DNA of 64,000 bases from Gordonia lacunae. GTDB lineage: Bacteria; Actinomycetota; Actinomycetes; Mycobacteriales; Mycobacteriaceae. The notes under the pieces were generated by a model that worked only from the letters and a program-made list of their open reading frames with translations, did not search any database and had not been told where the DNA came from. Position numbers and translations under genes: made by a program. Where the stretch lies: positions 62,001 to 126,000 of the forward strand of contig NZ_NGFO01000008.1 of the NCBI RefSeq assembly GCF_002149015.1, read 5' to 3'. This document shows positions 49,927-60,039 of this stretch, one piece after another. Every line of letters begins with the position of its first letter. The first letter of the stretch is position 1.

Positions 49927-50382
49927 CTAGTGAGCAGCGGTGACGGCGAAGACGGGGATCAGGTGGGCATGCGCGGCGAGTTCGTCGTCCGATGACGAGG
50001 CCTCGAGGCCCGCGGGCAGGAAGCGCGCGACCTCCCACCCCCAGCGGCGCAGATACTCGCGGATGACCGGCGCGCGGAGCGCAGGGGCGAGCTCGGTGAG
50101 GGTGACGATGGCCCGGCGCCGGCCACGGCGCAGTTCGACGGTCCCGGCCGCACGCGCGTTCCGCACCCACTGGGTGTCGCCGCGGACGGCGACGAGGTAG
50201 TCCGCCCCGTCGCGCCGCAGCACGTTGACGGGCACCCGCTGCGGTGTGCCGGTCCGCCGGCCGACGACGGTGAGCGTCTGCGCCCCGGCCAGATTGACCC
50301 CGTGGTCGGCGAGCCAGCGGACGGCGCGGTTGAAGACGGCGTCGAATCCGCTCGGCGCCTTGTAGTGGGCAGTCGCGGTCAT
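49927..50382 (-). CDS. F420-type nitroreductase family protein (DUF385)
   Basis: 151 residues of the deazaflavin-dependent nitroreductase/pyridoxamine-oxidase-like split barrel: [44 protein letters not shown], then [21 protein letters not shown]. Relatives (Ddn family) use cofactor F420 to reduce nitroimidazoles or quinones; the substrate here is unknown. ATG 50382 has GAAAGG upstream. Two palindromes lie between it and the divergent TetR gene, so TetR control is expected. DinB follows ten bases downstream. Confidence 0.86.
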   Translation of the reverse strand: MTATAHYKAPSGFDAVFNRAVRWLADHGVNLAGAQTLTVVGRRTGTPQRVPVNVLRRDGADYLVAVRGDTQWVRNARAAGTVELRRGRRRAIVTLTELAPALRAPVIREYLRRWGWEVARFLPAGLEASSSDDELAAHAHLIPVFAVTAAH

Positions 50383-50412
50383 GGTCGGCCTTTCGTCGAG
50401 GAGGCGATTGAT

Positions 50413-50475
50413 GAGAGCAGTGCTCTCGAATTGAGTATGCAGTCACCTCGCGAGGAAATCAAGAGCACTGCTCTC
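50413..50475. promoter_or_regulatory. Paired TetR operators
   Basis: Site 1 (50413-50427) GAGAGCA-G-TGCTCTC is a perfect palindrome. Site 2 (50461-50475) AAGAGCACTGCTCTC is the same sequence with one mismatch. They are 48 bases apart; site 1 lies near the nitroreductase start and site 2 lies 23 bases before the TetR start. No other copies are seen in the window, so they probably serve the adjacent TetR regulator. Confidence 0.8.
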
Positions 50476-50497
50476 GGTCTGTGGCAGGATCATCGCC

Positions 50498-51190
50498 ATG
50501 GCCACCGGACGAAGCCGCGCGGAGAACCGCGCGATGATGACCGACGAGATCCGTCGGCTGGGACGCGAACACCTGACCACCTACGGAGCGGCCGGGCTCT
50601 CCCTGCGCGCCATCGCCCGCGACCTGGGCGTCGTCTCCTCCGCGGTGTATCGGTACGTCCCGAGCCGCGACGAATTGCTGACCATGCTCCTGGTGGAGGC
50701 CTACACCGACATCGCGGATGCGGTCGATGCGGCGGCCGACTCCATCGACGCCTCCCGCCGGCGCGAACGCCTCGCGGCCGCGGCTGCGGCGGCGCGGACG
50801 TGGGCGCTCGCCGACCCAGCCCGATGGGCGCTCATCCATGGAAGTCCGGTGCCCGGTTACTCCGCCCCCGGCGACCGGACCATCGGTCCGGGTACGCGCA
50901 TCCCCGTCCGGCTTCTCCGCGAGTGCGCCGCCGCCCACCACGACGGGCAGCTGCGGACCGACCTGGCTTCTCCGACAACCGATGTCGCCACGGACATGGA
51001 TGCGATCCGCGACGAGTTCGACCTCGACACGCCGGCCGCGGTCCTGGCCGCGGCCACCACACTGTGGGCGGTGCTCATCGGCGCGATCAGTCTGGAGACC
51101 TTCGGCCAGTACGGGACGGACACCTTCGCGCACCCCGAACAGCTGTTCCGGTTCCAGATCGAGCAGACGCTCTCCGGACTGTTCGCCTGA
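50498..51190 (+). CDS. TetR-family regulator
   Basis: 230 residues. The N-terminal helix-turn-helix reads IRRLGREHLTTYGAAGLSLRAIARDLGVVSSAVYRYVPSRDELLTMLLVEAY, and the C-terminal ligand domain ends PEQLFRFQIEQTLSGLFA (TetR_C_13-like, as in many actinobacterial regulators). ATG 50498 is seven bases after CAGGAT, a weak leaderless-type -10. It probably represses the divergent F420-type nitroreductase and itself through the paired operators. The effector is unknown. Confidence 0.88.
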   Translation: MATGRSRAENRAMMTDEIRRLGREHLTTYGAAGLSLRAIARDLGVVSSAVYRYVPSRDELLTMLLVEAYTDIADAVDAAADSIDASRRRERLAAAAAAARTWALADPARWALIHGSPVPGYSAPGDRTIGPGTRIPVRLLRECAAAHHDGQLRTDLASPTTDVATDMDAIRDEFDLDTPAAVLAAATTLWAVLIGAISLETFGQYGTDTFAHPEQLFRFQIEQTLSGLFA

Positions 51191-51217
51191 CGTGTCATTC
51201 CGCGAGCCGACGGAAGG

Positions 51218-52123
51218 TCACCGGGTCACGGATCGGGGATGCTCGACCCCACCGAGCTTGTCGGGGTTGCGCATCACGTAGATGTCGTCGATCAGACCGT
51301 CGACGACGCGGAGGGTCAGGGCGGTCTGCAGTCGGCCGTCGAAATACAGGATCATCCCCGGCTGACCGTTGAACATCGCGAACTCGGCGCGATAGTCGTC
51401 GAGCACCGCACCGATCCGGGCGAATCCGGACAGCACCTGCATGACCGCGGGGGCACCACACATGGGTCGGCGGACCGCGGTGGTCTTGCCGTCGCTGTCC
51501 GAGGTGAGCACCACGTCCGGTGTCATGAGAGTCAGCAGGGTCTCGGCGTCACCCGATTCGGCCGCCGCCAGGAAAGCATCGACGATCTGCGCGGCGCGGG
51601 CGCGGTCCACCGGATCGAACCGGGGCCGCCGGCGTTCGACGAGGGACCGGGCCTGTTCCGCGATCCGCTCCACGTCCCCCACCGTCGGCGGCAGCATCGC
51701 GGCGATCGCGTCGGCGCCGAACCCGAACACCTCGCGCAGGACGTACACCGCTCGGGCCTCGGGCTCGAGTTCTTCCAAGACCACGAGCAGCGCGGTCGAC
51801 ACCGCCTCGGCGAGACCCGCGTCGGTCATGGGGTCGTCGTCGAACCGGATGGGCTCGGGCAGCCACGGTCCGGTGTAATCGCCCGCGGCGCGCCGACGGA
51901 GGGTCAGCGCGTCGACCGCGATTCGCACGACCGCTGCGGTGAGATGCGGCCGACCATCCACGGACCCGACCTCCGACCGGCAGCGCGGACTCTCCCACAG
52001 GCATTGCCGGACAACGTCATCGGCGTCGGTGGCCGAGCCGAGGATCTCGTAGGCCACGGTGAACAGCAACGGTCCGAGTGCGGCGTGGTGCATGGTGCGG
52101 GGGTCCACGTCTGTGCCGGTCAT
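51218..52123 (-). CDS. ECF sigma factor, SigJ/ECF41 type
   Basis: 301 residues: region 2 (LLFTVAYEILGSATDADDVVRQCLWE), region 4 (LEELEPEARAVYVLREVFGFGADAIAAML, then VERIAEQARSLVERRRPRF), and a fused SnoaL-like domain (about 170-301, AFLAAAESGDAETLLTLMTPDVVLTSD, and YVMRNPDKLGGVEH at the end). The fused domain regulates ECF41/SigJ sigma factors in place of a separate anti-sigma protein. Helix 2 departs from the usual 'QEAWLR' motif. ATG 52123 has CAGGAGG. A partner oxidoreductase/COE gene usual for ECF41 is not adjacent. Convergent with the TetR gene. Confidence 0.85.
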   Translation of the reverse strand: MTGTDVDPRTMHHAALGPLLFTVAYEILGSATDADDVVRQCLWESPRCRSEVGSVDGRPHLTAAVVRIAVDALTLRRRAAGDYTGPWLPEPIRFDDDPMTDAGLAEAVSTALLVVLEELEPEARAVYVLREVFGFGADAIAAMLPPTVGDVERIAEQARSLVERRRPRFDPVDRARAAQIVDAFLAAAESGDAETLLTLMTPDVVLTSDSDGKTTAVRRPMCGAPAVMQVLSGFARIGAVLDDYRAEFAMFNGQPGMILYFDGRLQTALTLRVVDGLIDDIYVMRNPDKLGGVEHPRSVTR

Positions 52124-52495
52124 CGAGCGGCCTCCTGAACGGGTCGGGCGGTGGACGCCGGGAGGTGTTCCCGACGCCGCCGGGTCCGTGTTCCCCGGGA
52201 CCGCGACCGGAGCCGCGCGACCCGGCGATCTCGCCCGGATGGGTGCTCACCGAGCGAGGCCGGGTCGCGGCAGTGTCCACACGGTACGCGACGGGCGCAC
52301 CGCCTCGGCGTAAGAGCGGCAATCAGGTCCCGGATCGTCGCTCTCGTGCGAGGCTCGGTCGGCGCGCCGGTCCGGCTTCGGCAACCCACGCGGGACGGCG
52401 CGAGGCCGCCGAACCTCGATCCCCCTGCGCTGCACCATGATACGACGCCGTCGGCACACCGGTTCGGCCTCGACGACGCCGCCGCCACGCCTCGA
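52124..52495. other. 372-base stretch with no gene recognised
   Basis: Open frames here are Arg/Pro-rich, lack ribosome-binding sites and resemble nothing I know. It contains the upstream region of the sigma-factor gene. GC-rich inverted segments are present but none is a convincing terminator. It may hold remnants of a lost gene. Confidence 0.4.
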
Positions 52496-53191
52496 TCAGG
52501 ACAGCGCAGTCATGCGTTTCTTGGCGCGATTCGTCCGGACGATCCACTGCACGTCCGCGTCGGCGTCAGAGGCCAGCGTGTCGAAAGCGACCATCCCGGG
52601 CCGTGGGTCCGCGGCCACGGCAACACTCCAGCAGTAGCCGAGTGCCTGCCGGAGGGTCCGCGCCGCCGGCGAGCGGCGGGCAGCACCCGATAGCCCGGTC
52701 AGTACCGCGGTCGCGCGGTGACACGCGTCGATGGCCGCGGCCGCAGCGGCCGGCGAATCGAGCAGTCGCGGTTCGCAGATGGTCGCGACCGCCGCCCGGG
52801 CGATCAACGGATCGGGATCGACCGACCACGCGAGCACCACCTGCTCCACCGTCTCGCGCGCAGTGTCGGCAGCCAGCTGCAGGCCGATCACCACACCCTC
52901 ACGAACACGCCATCGATCGTCGGTCGCCAGCTCGCGAAGCAGTGTGATGACACCCGGCATCGCGACACGGGCACCCGACGACACCGCACCGCAGAACGTT
53001 CGATACTCGTCGCCACTGTGGAGCAGTTCGTCGATCAGCTGTTGATCGGCCATGGCCGACAGCGCAATCGCCAGCGAGGTGTTCGCCCGCGGGCCCGGCA
53101 GACCGGAGTGGGAATCCAGGAAGTCCGGCCACTCGGCGCGGTCGACCTGTTCCAGCTCGGCTGTCCACCGCTTCACCGGATCACCCGACAT
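52496..53191 (-). CDS. HEAT-repeat-like protein
   Basis: 231 residues, all helical, with repeats that look like HEAT units: VAMPGVITLLRELATDDRWRVREGVVIGLQLAAD, then EQVVLAWSVDPDPLIARAAVATICEPRLL, and PGMVAFDTLASDADADVQWIVRTNRAKKRM. Such proteins are protein-binding scaffolds; no specific partner can be named. It starts three bases after the ileS stop, so it is co-transcribed and probably co-regulated by the T-box. No signal peptide. Confidence 0.75.
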   Translation of the reverse strand: MSGDPVKRWTAELEQVDRAEWPDFLDSHSGLPGPRANTSLAIALSAMADQQLIDELLHSGDEYRTFCGAVSSGARVAMPGVITLLRELATDDRWRVREGVVIGLQLAADTARETVEQVVLAWSVDPDPLIARAAVATICEPRLLDSPAAAAAAIDACHRATAVLTGLSGAARRSPAARTLRQALGYCWSVAVAADPRPGMVAFDTLASDADADVQWIVRTNRAKKRMTALS

Positions 53192-53194
53192 GCG

Positions 53195-56100
53195 TCAACT
53201 CGCCTTCGCCACGTCGGCGGTCACGCCGTCACCGAGCTCGATGCTGCCGGCGTCGCCGTCACCGGTGACCTCGAATCGCACCGCGAGCACCTCGCCCGCG
53301 ATCAGATCGGCGTGGGTCTGCGCCCAGTCCAGGCGCTCGGCGGGCACGACGAGTCGCACGGTGATCCGGTCGGAGACGTCGAGTCCCAGGGTGCGCCGGG
53401 CATCCTGCAGCTCGCGTACCCGGTCCTTCGCCCATCCCTCGGCCTCCAGTTCGGGCGTGACGGTCGTGTCCAGGACGACCAGACCGTTCCCGCCCGGCAA
53501 CTCCGCGGTGGAATCGGGCTCGACGGCCACGAGCCGTCGGGTGAACTCGCCCTCGCGGAGTTCGATGCCGTCGGCGACGACCACCTCCGACCCGTCGGAA
53601 CCCTCACTCACCGTCCAGTCGCCCGACTTCACCGCCTTGATGGCTCGTTGCACATCCTTGCCCAGTCGCGGTCCGGCGGCTCGGGCGTTGACCGCGATCT
53701 CGTAGCGCCCGTAGTCGCTCGCGTCGGCGGCGAGGGTGACGGTCTTGACGTTCATCTCGTCCTTGACCAGATCGACGAACGGCTCCAGCGACGCAGCCGC
53801 CGGCGAGGCGACCGTCAGGCCCGGCAATGGCAGACGCACCCGCAGCTTGTTGGCCTTGCGGACACTCGACGCCGTCGAGCACACAGCCTGGACCTGGTCC
53901 ATCGCGGTGACCAGGTCGGCATCGGCCGGGAGTTCGTCGCTCGTCGGCCAGTCGGTCAGGTGCACCGACCGCTCGCCGGTGAGACCCCGCCAGATCGCCT
54001 CGGTCGCCAGCGGGAGCAGCGGCGAGGCGAGCCGGCAGGCCACCTCGAGCACGGTGTAGAGCGTGTCGAATGCGTCGGTGTCCTCGTCCTGGCCCGCCCA
54101 GAAGCGCGCGCGGGACCGTCGCACATACCAGTTGGTGAGCGACTCGACGAACTCGCGGAAGGCGTCACATGCCCCCGCGATGTCGTAGATGTCGAGGGCC
54201 TCGGTCATCGTCTCGCGCGTCGTCGCCAGCTTGGCCAGGATGTAGCGGTCCAGCACATGCTGCGAGTCGGTCCGCCAGGTCGCCGGGCGCTCGGCGTACA
54301 GCTGCAGGAAGCTGTAGGCGTTCCACAGTGGCAGGAGCGCCTGGCGCACCCCCTCGCGGATGCCCCGTTCGGTGACGACGAGGTTGCCGCCGCGCAGGAT
54401 CGGTGAGGCCATCAGGAACCACCGCATCGCATCCGAGCCGTCGCGGTCGAAGACCTCGTTCACGTCCGGATAGTTGCGCTTCGACTTCGACATCTTCTGA
54501 CCGTCGTCACCCAGCACGATCCCGTGCGCGGCAACAGTCTTGAACGCCGGGCGATCGAACAGCGCGGTCGCCAGCACGTGCAGGGTGTAGAACCAGCCGC
54601 GGGTCTGCCCGTTGTATTCGACGATGAAGTCGCCCGGATTGTGCGCCGGGGCATTCGCGGAGTCACCCCCGTCGAACCAGTCGCGGTTCTCGAACGGGTA
54701 GTGCACCTGAGCGAAGGGCATCGACCCCGACTCGAACCAGCAGTCGAGGACCTCGGGCACGCGCCGCATCGTCGACTTCCCGCTCGGGTCGTCGGGATTC
54801 GGGCGGGTGAGTTCGTCGATGAACGGGCGGTGCAGATTGTCCGGCCGCACCCCGAAGTCGCGTTCGAGGTCGTCGAGCGAACCGTAGACGTCGATCCGCG
54901 GGAACTCGGGGTCGTCGGACACCCAGACCGGCAGTGGCGCACCCCAATACCGGTTCCGGCTGATGTTCCAGTCCCGGGCGCCCTCGAGCCACTTGCCGAA
55001 CTGCCCGTCCCGGATGTGTTCGGGCACCCAGGTGATCTGCTTGTTCAGCTCCACCATGCGGTCGCGGAACTGCGTCACCGCGACGAACCACGACGGCACC
55101 GCCATGTAGATGAGCGGCTGGCCCGACCGCCACGAGTGCGGGTAGGAGTGCTCGATGGTCTCGTGGCGGAGGATCCGGCCGGTTTCCTTCAGGTCCTTGA
55201 TGATCACCGGGTTGGCGTCGAAGACCATCAACCCCTCGTACGGCGGGACCTGCGAGGTGAAGCGCCCGCCCGGGTCGAGCGGCTGCACCACCTCGATGCC
55301 GTTGGCGGTCGCGAGGTCCATGTCCTCCTCACCGAAAGCCGGTGCGAGATGGACGATTCCGGTTCCGCTGTCAGTGGTCACGTAGTCGCCCAAGAGCACC
55401 CGATGCGAGTTCGGATGGCCGACGAAGAAGTCGAAGGGCGGTGTGTAGGAGAGGTTTTCCAGGTCCTTGCCCAGATGGGTGCCGACCACCTCCGGATCGA
55501 CGATCTCCTTCGCATACGCACCGAGCAGCGCTTCGGCGAGGAGATACTGCCGGCCGTCTCCCGCCCTGACGTGCACGTATGTGACGTCAGGGTTGACCGC
55601 GATCGCGAGGTTGGACGGCAGCGTCCACGGCGTCGTCGTCCAGATCAGCGCGTTGACCCCGTCCAGCGACGAGAGCGGGCCGTCGGGAACCGAGAGTGGC
55701 ATGGTCACGGTGACCGCCGGGTCCTGCCGCATCCGGTATGCGTCGTCGAGCTTGGACTCCTGATTCGACAGTGGTGTCTGCTCGTACCAGCTGTACGGCA
55801 GCACGCGGTAGCCCTGGTAGATGAGCCCCTTGTCGTAGAGCGCCTTGAACGCCCACATCACCGACTCCATGAAGTCGAGATCGAGCGTCTTGTAATCGTT
55901 GTCGAAGTCGACCCAGCGGGCCTGGCGGGTCACGTAATCGCGCCACTCCCCCGTGTACCGCAGCACCGAGTCACGGCAGTACTCGTTGAATTTCGCCATG
56001 CCCATCTTCTCGATCTCCGACTTGTCGGTGATCCCGAGCTGGCGTTCGGCCTCGAGCTCGGCGGGCAGACCGTGTGTGTCCCACCCGAACCGGCGGTCCA

Positions 56101-56392
56101 CCTTCTTGCCGCGCATCGTCTGGTACCGCGGTACCAGATCCTTGACGTACCCGGTCAGCAGATGACCGTAGTGCGGCAGTCCGTTCGCGAACGGCGGACC
56201 ATCGTAGAAGACGAATTCCTCGGCGTCGTCGCGATTCTCGATCGACGCGGCGAAGGTGGAATCGGTATCCCAGTACTGCAGCACCCGCTGTTCCACGGAC
56301 GGGAAGTCGGGCGCGCTGCGCCCGGTGCCCCCGGTCATGTCGACCTTCGGGTACACCCGCGCGTTCTGGGTGGGGTCGGTCGCGTCGCTCAC
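53195..56392 (-). CDS. ileS: Isoleucyl-tRNA synthetase
   Basis: Charges tRNA-Ile. The 1065 residues show the HIGH-type motif in [14 protein letters not shown], the signature [15 protein letters not shown]1 editing domain residues ([17 protein letters not shown], then FGEEDMDLA), GWDTH-type catalytic region, the KMSKS motif [14 protein letters not shown], and an anticodon-binding C-terminal half. No C-terminal zinc-finger cysteines stand out, as in eukaryote-like (type 2) IleRS of actinobacteria, often mupirocin-resistant. GTG 56392 has GAGGAG seven bases upstream within the T-box region. Confidence 0.96.
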   Translation of the reverse strand: MSDATDPTQNARVYPKVDMTGGTGRSAPDFPSVEQRVLQYWDTDSTFAASIENRDDAEEFVFYDGPPFANGLPHYGHLLTGYVKDLVPRYQTMRGKKVDRRFGWDTHGLPAELEAERQLGITDKSEIEKMGMAKFNEYCRDSVLRYTGEWRDYVTRQARWVDFDNDYKTLDLDFMESVMWAFKALYDKGLIYQGYRVLPYSWYEQTPLSNQESKLDDAYRMRQDPAVTVTMPLSVPDGPLSSLDGVNALIWTTTPWTLPSNLAIAVNPDVTYVHVRAGDGRQYLLAEALLGAYAKEIVDPEVVGTHLGKDLENLSYTPPFDFFVGHPNSHRVLLGDYVTTDSGTGIVHLAPAFGEEDMDLATANGIEVVQPLDPGGRFTSQVPPYEGLMVFDANPVIIKDLKETGRILRHETIEHSYPHSWRSGQPLIYMAVPSWFVAVTQFRDRMVELNKQITWVPEHIRDGQFGKWLEGARDWNISRNRYWGAPLPVWVSDDPEFPRIDVYGSLDDLERDFGVRPDNLHRPFIDELTRPNPDDPSGKSTMRRVPEVLDCWFESGSMPFAQVHYPFENRDWFDGGDSANAPAHNPGDFIVEYNGQTRGWFYTLHVLATALFDRPAFKTVAAHGIVLGDDGQKMSKSKRNYPDVNEVFDRDGSDAMRWFLMASPILRGGNLVVTERGIREGVRQALLPLWNAYSFLQLYAERPATWRTDSQHVLDRYILAKLATTRETMTEALDIYDIAGACDAFREFVESLTNWYVRRSRARFWAGQDEDTDAFDTLYTVLEVACRLASPLLPLATEAIWRGLTGERSVHLTDWPTSDELPADADLVTAMDQVQAVCSTASSVRKANKLRVRLPLPGLTVASPAAASLEPFVDLVKDEMNVKTVTLAADASDYGRYEIAVNARAAGPRLGKDVQRAIKAVKSGDWTVSEGSDGSEVVVADGIELREGEFTRRLVAVEPDSTAELPGGNGLVVLDTTVTPELEAEGWAKDRVRELQDARRTLGLDVSDRITVRLVVPAERLDWAQTHADLIAGEVLAVRFEVTGDGDAGSIELGDGVTADVAKAS

Positions 56393-56655
56393 GGCTCGTC
56401 TCCTCGTGCCTGGTGATGTCTCATCGGCACGGGGACGCAGTCCGGAGGTCTGCGCGGTACCACCCCGCTTGCGCCGGAGATCCGGCGCCACTCGACGAAC
56501 CGCCCCGGCGAAGTCCCGGACGATCCCATGGCTGTGACGGGCCACACCCGCCCGGTTCTACTGGGTGCCGCACCGACGGACCGTCCACTTCGACGATGCG
56601 CGGTCAGCGACTCTGTTCTTCCGGGTGCTCCCCGGTGATGGCCGGATCAACGCGT
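56393..56655 (-). ncRNA. Translational T-box riboswitch of ileS
   Basis: The conserved T-box sequence GGGTGGTACCGCG lies at 56465-56453 (minus strand), with UGG-U ready to pair with the acceptor end of uncharged tRNA-Ile. Upstream, the specifier ATC (56639-56637) sits in GGCCATCACCGGGGAGC, as in the ultrashort stem I leaders of actinobacterial ileS, and AGTAGAACCGGGCGG marks a central domain. The 3' part (CGTCCCCGTGCC against GGCACGAGGAGACG) can sequester the ribosome-binding site, so control is by translation, not termination. Low tRNA-Ile charging should switch on ileS and probably the HEAT gene. Confidence 0.93.
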
Positions 56656-56660
56656 CAACC

Positions 56661-56666
56661 AGTGTA
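56661..56666 (-). promoter_or_regulatory. -10 element of the ileS T-box transcript
   Basis: TACACT on the minus strand, placing the start of transcription near 56654, just ahead of stem I. The -35 region is weak. Confidence 0.55.
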
Positions 56667-56728
56667 GCGACGACCCATCCGGTCGGGCCAGCGGGTTCGG
56701 CGGCGCCCGATACGCCCGCGCCACCGGG

Positions 56729-57628
56729 TCAGTCAGCCGGCGGATGCCAATTCGGATCGAGCGGATCGAAATCCGGGCGCCGACGGCGAGACGCGGAATC
56801 GTCGGGCCGTTCGTGAGGCGTCGACCAGTCGTCCGGTCCGGGCGTGTCGCCGCCCGGCGCGTTGTCGGGAGCCCACTCCGACTGCGTCGGATCGAACGGT
56901 CGTTGCTGCCCCGACGACGGTAAGGCCGGCGGACGTTGTCCCCAGGGCTGCGGCCGGCCGGGCTGGCCAGACGACTGCGGCGAGCCGGACACGAACTGAC
57001 CGGCCTGCGGCCGGGGCGGCTGCGGGGCCCGCGACTGTTGCTCGGACCCCGGCTGCGGCGGGACGGGGCCGGCCGGTGGCGACCCATAACGCTGCGGCGT
57101 CGGCCGACCCGCTGGGCCGGGGGGTCCCCCCGCTGCGCGCGCACCGTCGGGTGCGACGCCTGGCGCGGGGTCGTTCGCGCTCGGCGCGTCGGCACCGACC
57201 GAACGTAGGTAGTCCTCGAGAGTGCCCTCGCGACGTTCCGGCGCCGGACGGCTCGGGGGTGCCGAGCGCTCCGGAGCGGCCATTCCGGGCTCGAAGGAGC
57301 CGGGCCGGTATGCGGATGGTCCGGGATCAGCCGTTTCCGCGGCGTCGGACACGGGATGCCGACGGGTGGGCGCGTCCGCAGCGCCCTCGTCCACCGGTGC
57401 ACGTTCGGCGTCGGAGTCGGTCGCGTCGCGACCGGCACCCGGGACCATCTCCTCGAGTGACCGACCCGCCTCGCCCTTGCGGCCGGCGAACACATCTGCC
57501 AGCAGGAAGCCGAGCCCGACCAGGCAGACCACGATGCAGGCCACGGCCAGCCACACGGTCCCGGTGATGAGACCGAGAATGAGCAGCACGAACCCGAGAA
57601 GGGTTGCGGCCAAGGCCAAGGTCAGCAC
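56729..57628 (-). CDS. Membrane protein with a long Pro-rich tail
   Basis: 299 residues: two adjacent membrane helices at the N-terminus (ALAATLLGFVLLILGLITG and VWLAVACIVVCLVGLGFLLADVF, residues 5-48), then an intrinsically disordered Pro/Gly/Gln/Arg-rich region to the end. One short conserved-looking patch, EGTLEDYLRSVGAD (about 135-150), might be a binding motif. GTG 57628 is six bases after TAGGTT, so leaderless. Its position beside wag31 suggests a role at the growing pole or division site, which is inference only. Confidence 0.75.
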   Translation of the reverse strand: MLTLALAATLLGFVLLILGLITGTVWLAVACIVVCLVGLGFLLADVFAGRKGEAGRSLEEMVPGAGRDATDSDAERAPVDEGAADAPTRRHPVSDAAETADPGPSAYRPGSFEPGMAAPERSAPPSRPAPERREGTLEDYLRSVGADAPSANDPAPGVAPDGARAAGGPPGPAGRPTPQRYGSPPAGPVPPQPGSEQQSRAPQPPRPQAGQFVSGSPQSSGQPGRPQPWGQRPPALPSSGQQRPFDPTQSEWAPDNAPGGDTPGPDDWSTPHERPDDSASRRRRPDFDPLDPNWHPPAD

Positions 57629-57661
57629 ATCACCAACCTACCGCGCACCGATTCGCCCAGG

Positions 57662-58477
57662 TCAGCTGGGTGAGTAGCTGCTGAATCCACCGTTACCCGG
57701 ATCGTTCGAGAACGACTGATCGGGCCGGCCACCCTCGACGGGCGCCGCACTGCCACGCTGCTGGAGTTCCTCGAGCTGCGATTCCAGGTAGGTCTTGAGA
57801 CGCGTCCGGTACTCACGCTCGAAGGTCTTGAGCTGTTCGATCCGGCCCTCGAGCACGCCGCGCTGCTGGTTGATCGTGCCCATGATCTCGCTGTGCTTGC
57901 GCTCTGCGTCGCTCTGCAGCGCGTCCGCACGCTCCTGCGCCTGACGCAGCTGCGCCTCCGACCGCGTCTGCGCGTCGGCCAGGATGGCCTCCGACCGCTG
58001 GCGGGCATCTGCGAGCATCGCGTCGGACTTGGTCTGTGCCTCGGAGACCAGCGTGTCGGCACGGGTCTGGGCGTCGGAGAGCATCGCGTCGGCGTCCGCG
58101 CGGGCGCTCCCGGTCAGACGGTCCGCGGTGTCCTGCGCCAGCGCGAGCACGCGCGCCGCGCGCACGTTGGCATCGTCGTTGGTCGCCTGCGGGGCCGGTG
58201 TCGGCGCCGGGGCGGGAGGTTCGGGTGCCGCTGCGGGCTTGGCGAACATCTGGGTCCGGTCGTCCGCGGAGGAGCCGGCACCGGAGCGGGCGTCGGCGAG
58301 CTCTCCCTCGAGCTCCTCGACGCGCTGCTTGAGGTCGGTGTTCTCCTCGATCAGCCGGGCGAGTTCGGCTTCGACGAAGTCGAGGAACTGATCGACCTCA
58401 TCCTCGTTGTAACCGCGCTTACCGATGGGCGGTTTGCTGAACGCGACGTTGTGCACATCAGCTGGAGTCAGCCGCAT
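57662..58477 (-). CDS. wag31: Polar growth and division protein Wag31 (DivIVA)
   Basis: 271 residues. The N-terminal DivIVA domain reads [20 protein letters not shown] then [22 protein letters not shown], followed by a coiled coil. A Pro/Ala linker (about 80-100) leads to a long coiled coil of Ala-rich heptads ([31 protein letters not shown]) to about 240. It scaffolds polar peptidoglycan synthesis at the cell tips. Thr75 (DDRTQMF) lies near the position of the Thr73 phosphosite of M. tuberculosis Wag31, so kinase control is possible but not shown. ATG 58477 has GAGGGGAA upstream. Confidence 0.96.
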   Translation of the reverse strand: MRLTPADVHNVAFSKPPIGKRGYNEDEVDQFLDFVEAELARLIEENTDLKQRVEELEGELADARSGAGSSADDRTQMFAKPAAAPEPPAPAPTPAPQATNDDANVRAARVLALAQDTADRLTGSARADADAMLSDAQTRADTLVSEAQTKSDAMLADARQRSEAILADAQTRSEAQLRQAQERADALQSDAERKHSEIMGTINQQRGVLEGRIEQLKTFEREYRTRLKTYLESQLEELQQRGSAAPVEGGRPDQSFSNDPGNGGFSSYSPS

Positions 58478-58811
58478 GTCGGTTCCCCTCGTGTCTGGTG
58501 GTGAACTTGTGTTCAGTTGGCGGGCCGTCCAACCCGGATCGCGCGACGGTGAGTCGTTCGACCAATACAGGTTGTCACTAACTATTCATACCAGTCAAAA
58601 ATTGTAACTGGCGTCCAATCCTGTCACACGCGAACCGTGGGTCGCATCTCTTCGATGCGCTGTTGACATGAAACAGTCATCCGAAGATGACTTACAACGG
58701 TAGACCATCGCCGAACCACGGGGTACCCGCCTCCGCGCGGTCGCGCATCTCCGGGCGAGCGTCGGCCGCGGCTTCCTCGGCGGGCGAGCCGGGTCGCGGC
58801 GGACGAGGCGA
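58478..58811. promoter_or_regulatory. wag31 upstream region, no gene
   Basis: The part 58562-58625 is strikingly AT-rich for this genome and contains, on the minus strand, TTGACT and TATGAAT elements that suggest one or more strong wag31 promoters at about 100-130 bases before the start. The remainder (58626-58811), after the yggT stop, is GC-rich with no gene seen. Confidence 0.45.
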
Positions 58812-59153
58812 TCAGTGACGGACGAGTTGTGCGGCGATCGCCAGCGAATCGGCCAGGGCGTCGGCGCGCAGACCGTTCACGATGTTCATGCCGATGATCA
58901 CGACGAGCATGACGATCATGAGCGAGAGGTCGAGCCGGATGGGTCCGAGCGGGATCGGCGGGAGGACGCGACGCAGGGCCTTGATCGGGGGGTCGGTCAC
59001 GGTGAAGACCATCTCGATGACGACCACCGCGACGCCGGTCGGACGCCATTCACGAGCGAAGGTTCGAACCAGTTCGACGACCAGCCGACCCAGGAGGAGC
59101 AACCAGAAGATCAGCAGGATGTAGTACAAGACGCTCAACAGAATCGCAGCCAC
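58812..59153 (-). CDS. YggT family membrane protein
   Basis: 113 residues with three hydrophobic segments (ILLSVLYYILLIFWLLLLGRLVVELV, GVAVVVIEMVFTVTDPPIKALRRVLPP, LSLMIVMLVVIIGMNIV). The TDPPIKALRRVLPPI motif is typical of YggT. In actinobacteria and many other bacteria it lies between sepF and divIVA and is linked to division-site membrane organisation. The start is a GTG at 59153 without a clear ribosome-binding site, 56 bases after sepF. Confidence 0.88.
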   Translation of the reverse strand: MAAILLSVLYYILLIFWLLLLGRLVVELVRTFAREWRPTGVAVVVIEMVFTVTDPPIKALRRVLPPIPLGPIRLDLSLMIVMLVVIIGMNIVNGLRADALADSLAIAAQLVRH

Positions 59154-59209
59154 GCGTCAAGAGTGCCTGAACATGACGCGCGGCGGCGAACCGAGGTCCC
59201 CGACGCCGG

Positions 59210-59926
59210 TCAGGAGTGGTTGTAGAAGCCTGTCTCGGCGATCTTGCGGCGGTCCTCCGGCGACACGTCGACGTCGGCGGGCGACAGCAGGAACACCTTC
59301 GTGGCGACCTTGTCGAACGAGCCGCGCAGGGCGAACGCGAGACCGGCCGCGAAGTCGACGAGGCGCTTGGCGTCGTCGTTGCTCATGTCGACGAGATCCA
59401 TGATGACCGGGTTGCCGTCGCGGAAGCGCTCACCGATGGTGCGCGCCTCGCTGTAGTCCGACGGGCGCAGGGTGGTGATCTTCTGCAGCGGGCTGTCGGC
59501 GAAGACGCGCTCGAGTTCGACGCGCGGGTCGGCACCCATCGAACGCGGGGCGCCGGCGGCACGCAGAGCGGCGCTCGACGAGCGCTGCAGGGGCTCCAGA
59601 CGCCCGGGTGCCCGCAGGCCGTCACCGGATGCGCGGGGTACGGCGTAGGCGAACTCCGCCGCATACTCCGGCGCGAGGTCGTAGCCGGCGTCGTAGTGCC
59701 GGTCGGCGAGTTCGTCGCGGTAGGCCATCTCCTCGCGGTAGCCCGCGTCCCGGAACGACGGCTCGTAGCCCGGATCGAAGGACGAGTCGCCGTAGTAGTC
59801 GTCACGGTAGGCGCGCTCACGCGACCGCTCACGCAGCGGCGGGGCCGACTCCTCGAGGTAGTCGTCCTCGTACTCGCTGGGCGGCACCATGCCGAAGTAA
59901 GCCTTGAACTTCTGCATCGTGGTCAT
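59210..59926 (-). CDS. sepF: Cell division protein SepF
   Basis: 238 residues. The amphipathic N-terminus ([19 protein letters not shown]) binds the membrane; a Tyr/Arg/Asp-rich linker (22-125) follows; the C-terminal SepF core (about 145-238) has [53 protein letters not shown] and [16 protein letters not shown]. SepF is the FtsZ membrane anchor in actinobacteria, which lack FtsA. It would bind the FtsZ C-terminal tail encoded 2 kb upstream. ATG 59926 has GAGAGG. Confidence 0.95.
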   Translation of the reverse strand: MTTMQKFKAYFGMVPPSEYEDDYLEESAPPLRERSRERAYRDDYYGDSSFDPGYEPSFRDAGYREEMAYRDELADRHYDAGYDLAPEYAAEFAYAVPRASGDGLRAPGRLEPLQRSSSAALRAAGAPRSMGADPRVELERVFADSPLQKITTLRPSDYSEARTIGERFRDGNPVIMDLVDMSNDDAKRLVDFAAGLAFALRGSFDKVATKVFLLSPADVDVSPEDRRKIAETGFYNHS

Positions 59927-60039
59927 TGACGGCCTCTCTGGTAGTGCGACGCCGGTTGCTGCCGTGCCGGGTGGTGCATCTGTTGTCAGTGAGTTCTTTG
60001 CGCTTCTTGTGTCACTTGGTTCTGGTGTTACCAATGTGA

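Noticed and set aside
52059-52693. Possible genes in the gap between the sigma factor and the HEAT gene
   Set aside because: All frames are Arg/Pro-rich, overlap supported genes or lack start signals; none resembles a protein family.
58626-58811. Searched for a tRNA or small RNA upstream of wag31
   Set aside because: No cloverleaf, no T-loop GTTCGAATC-like box, and no strong hairpin followed by a T-run.
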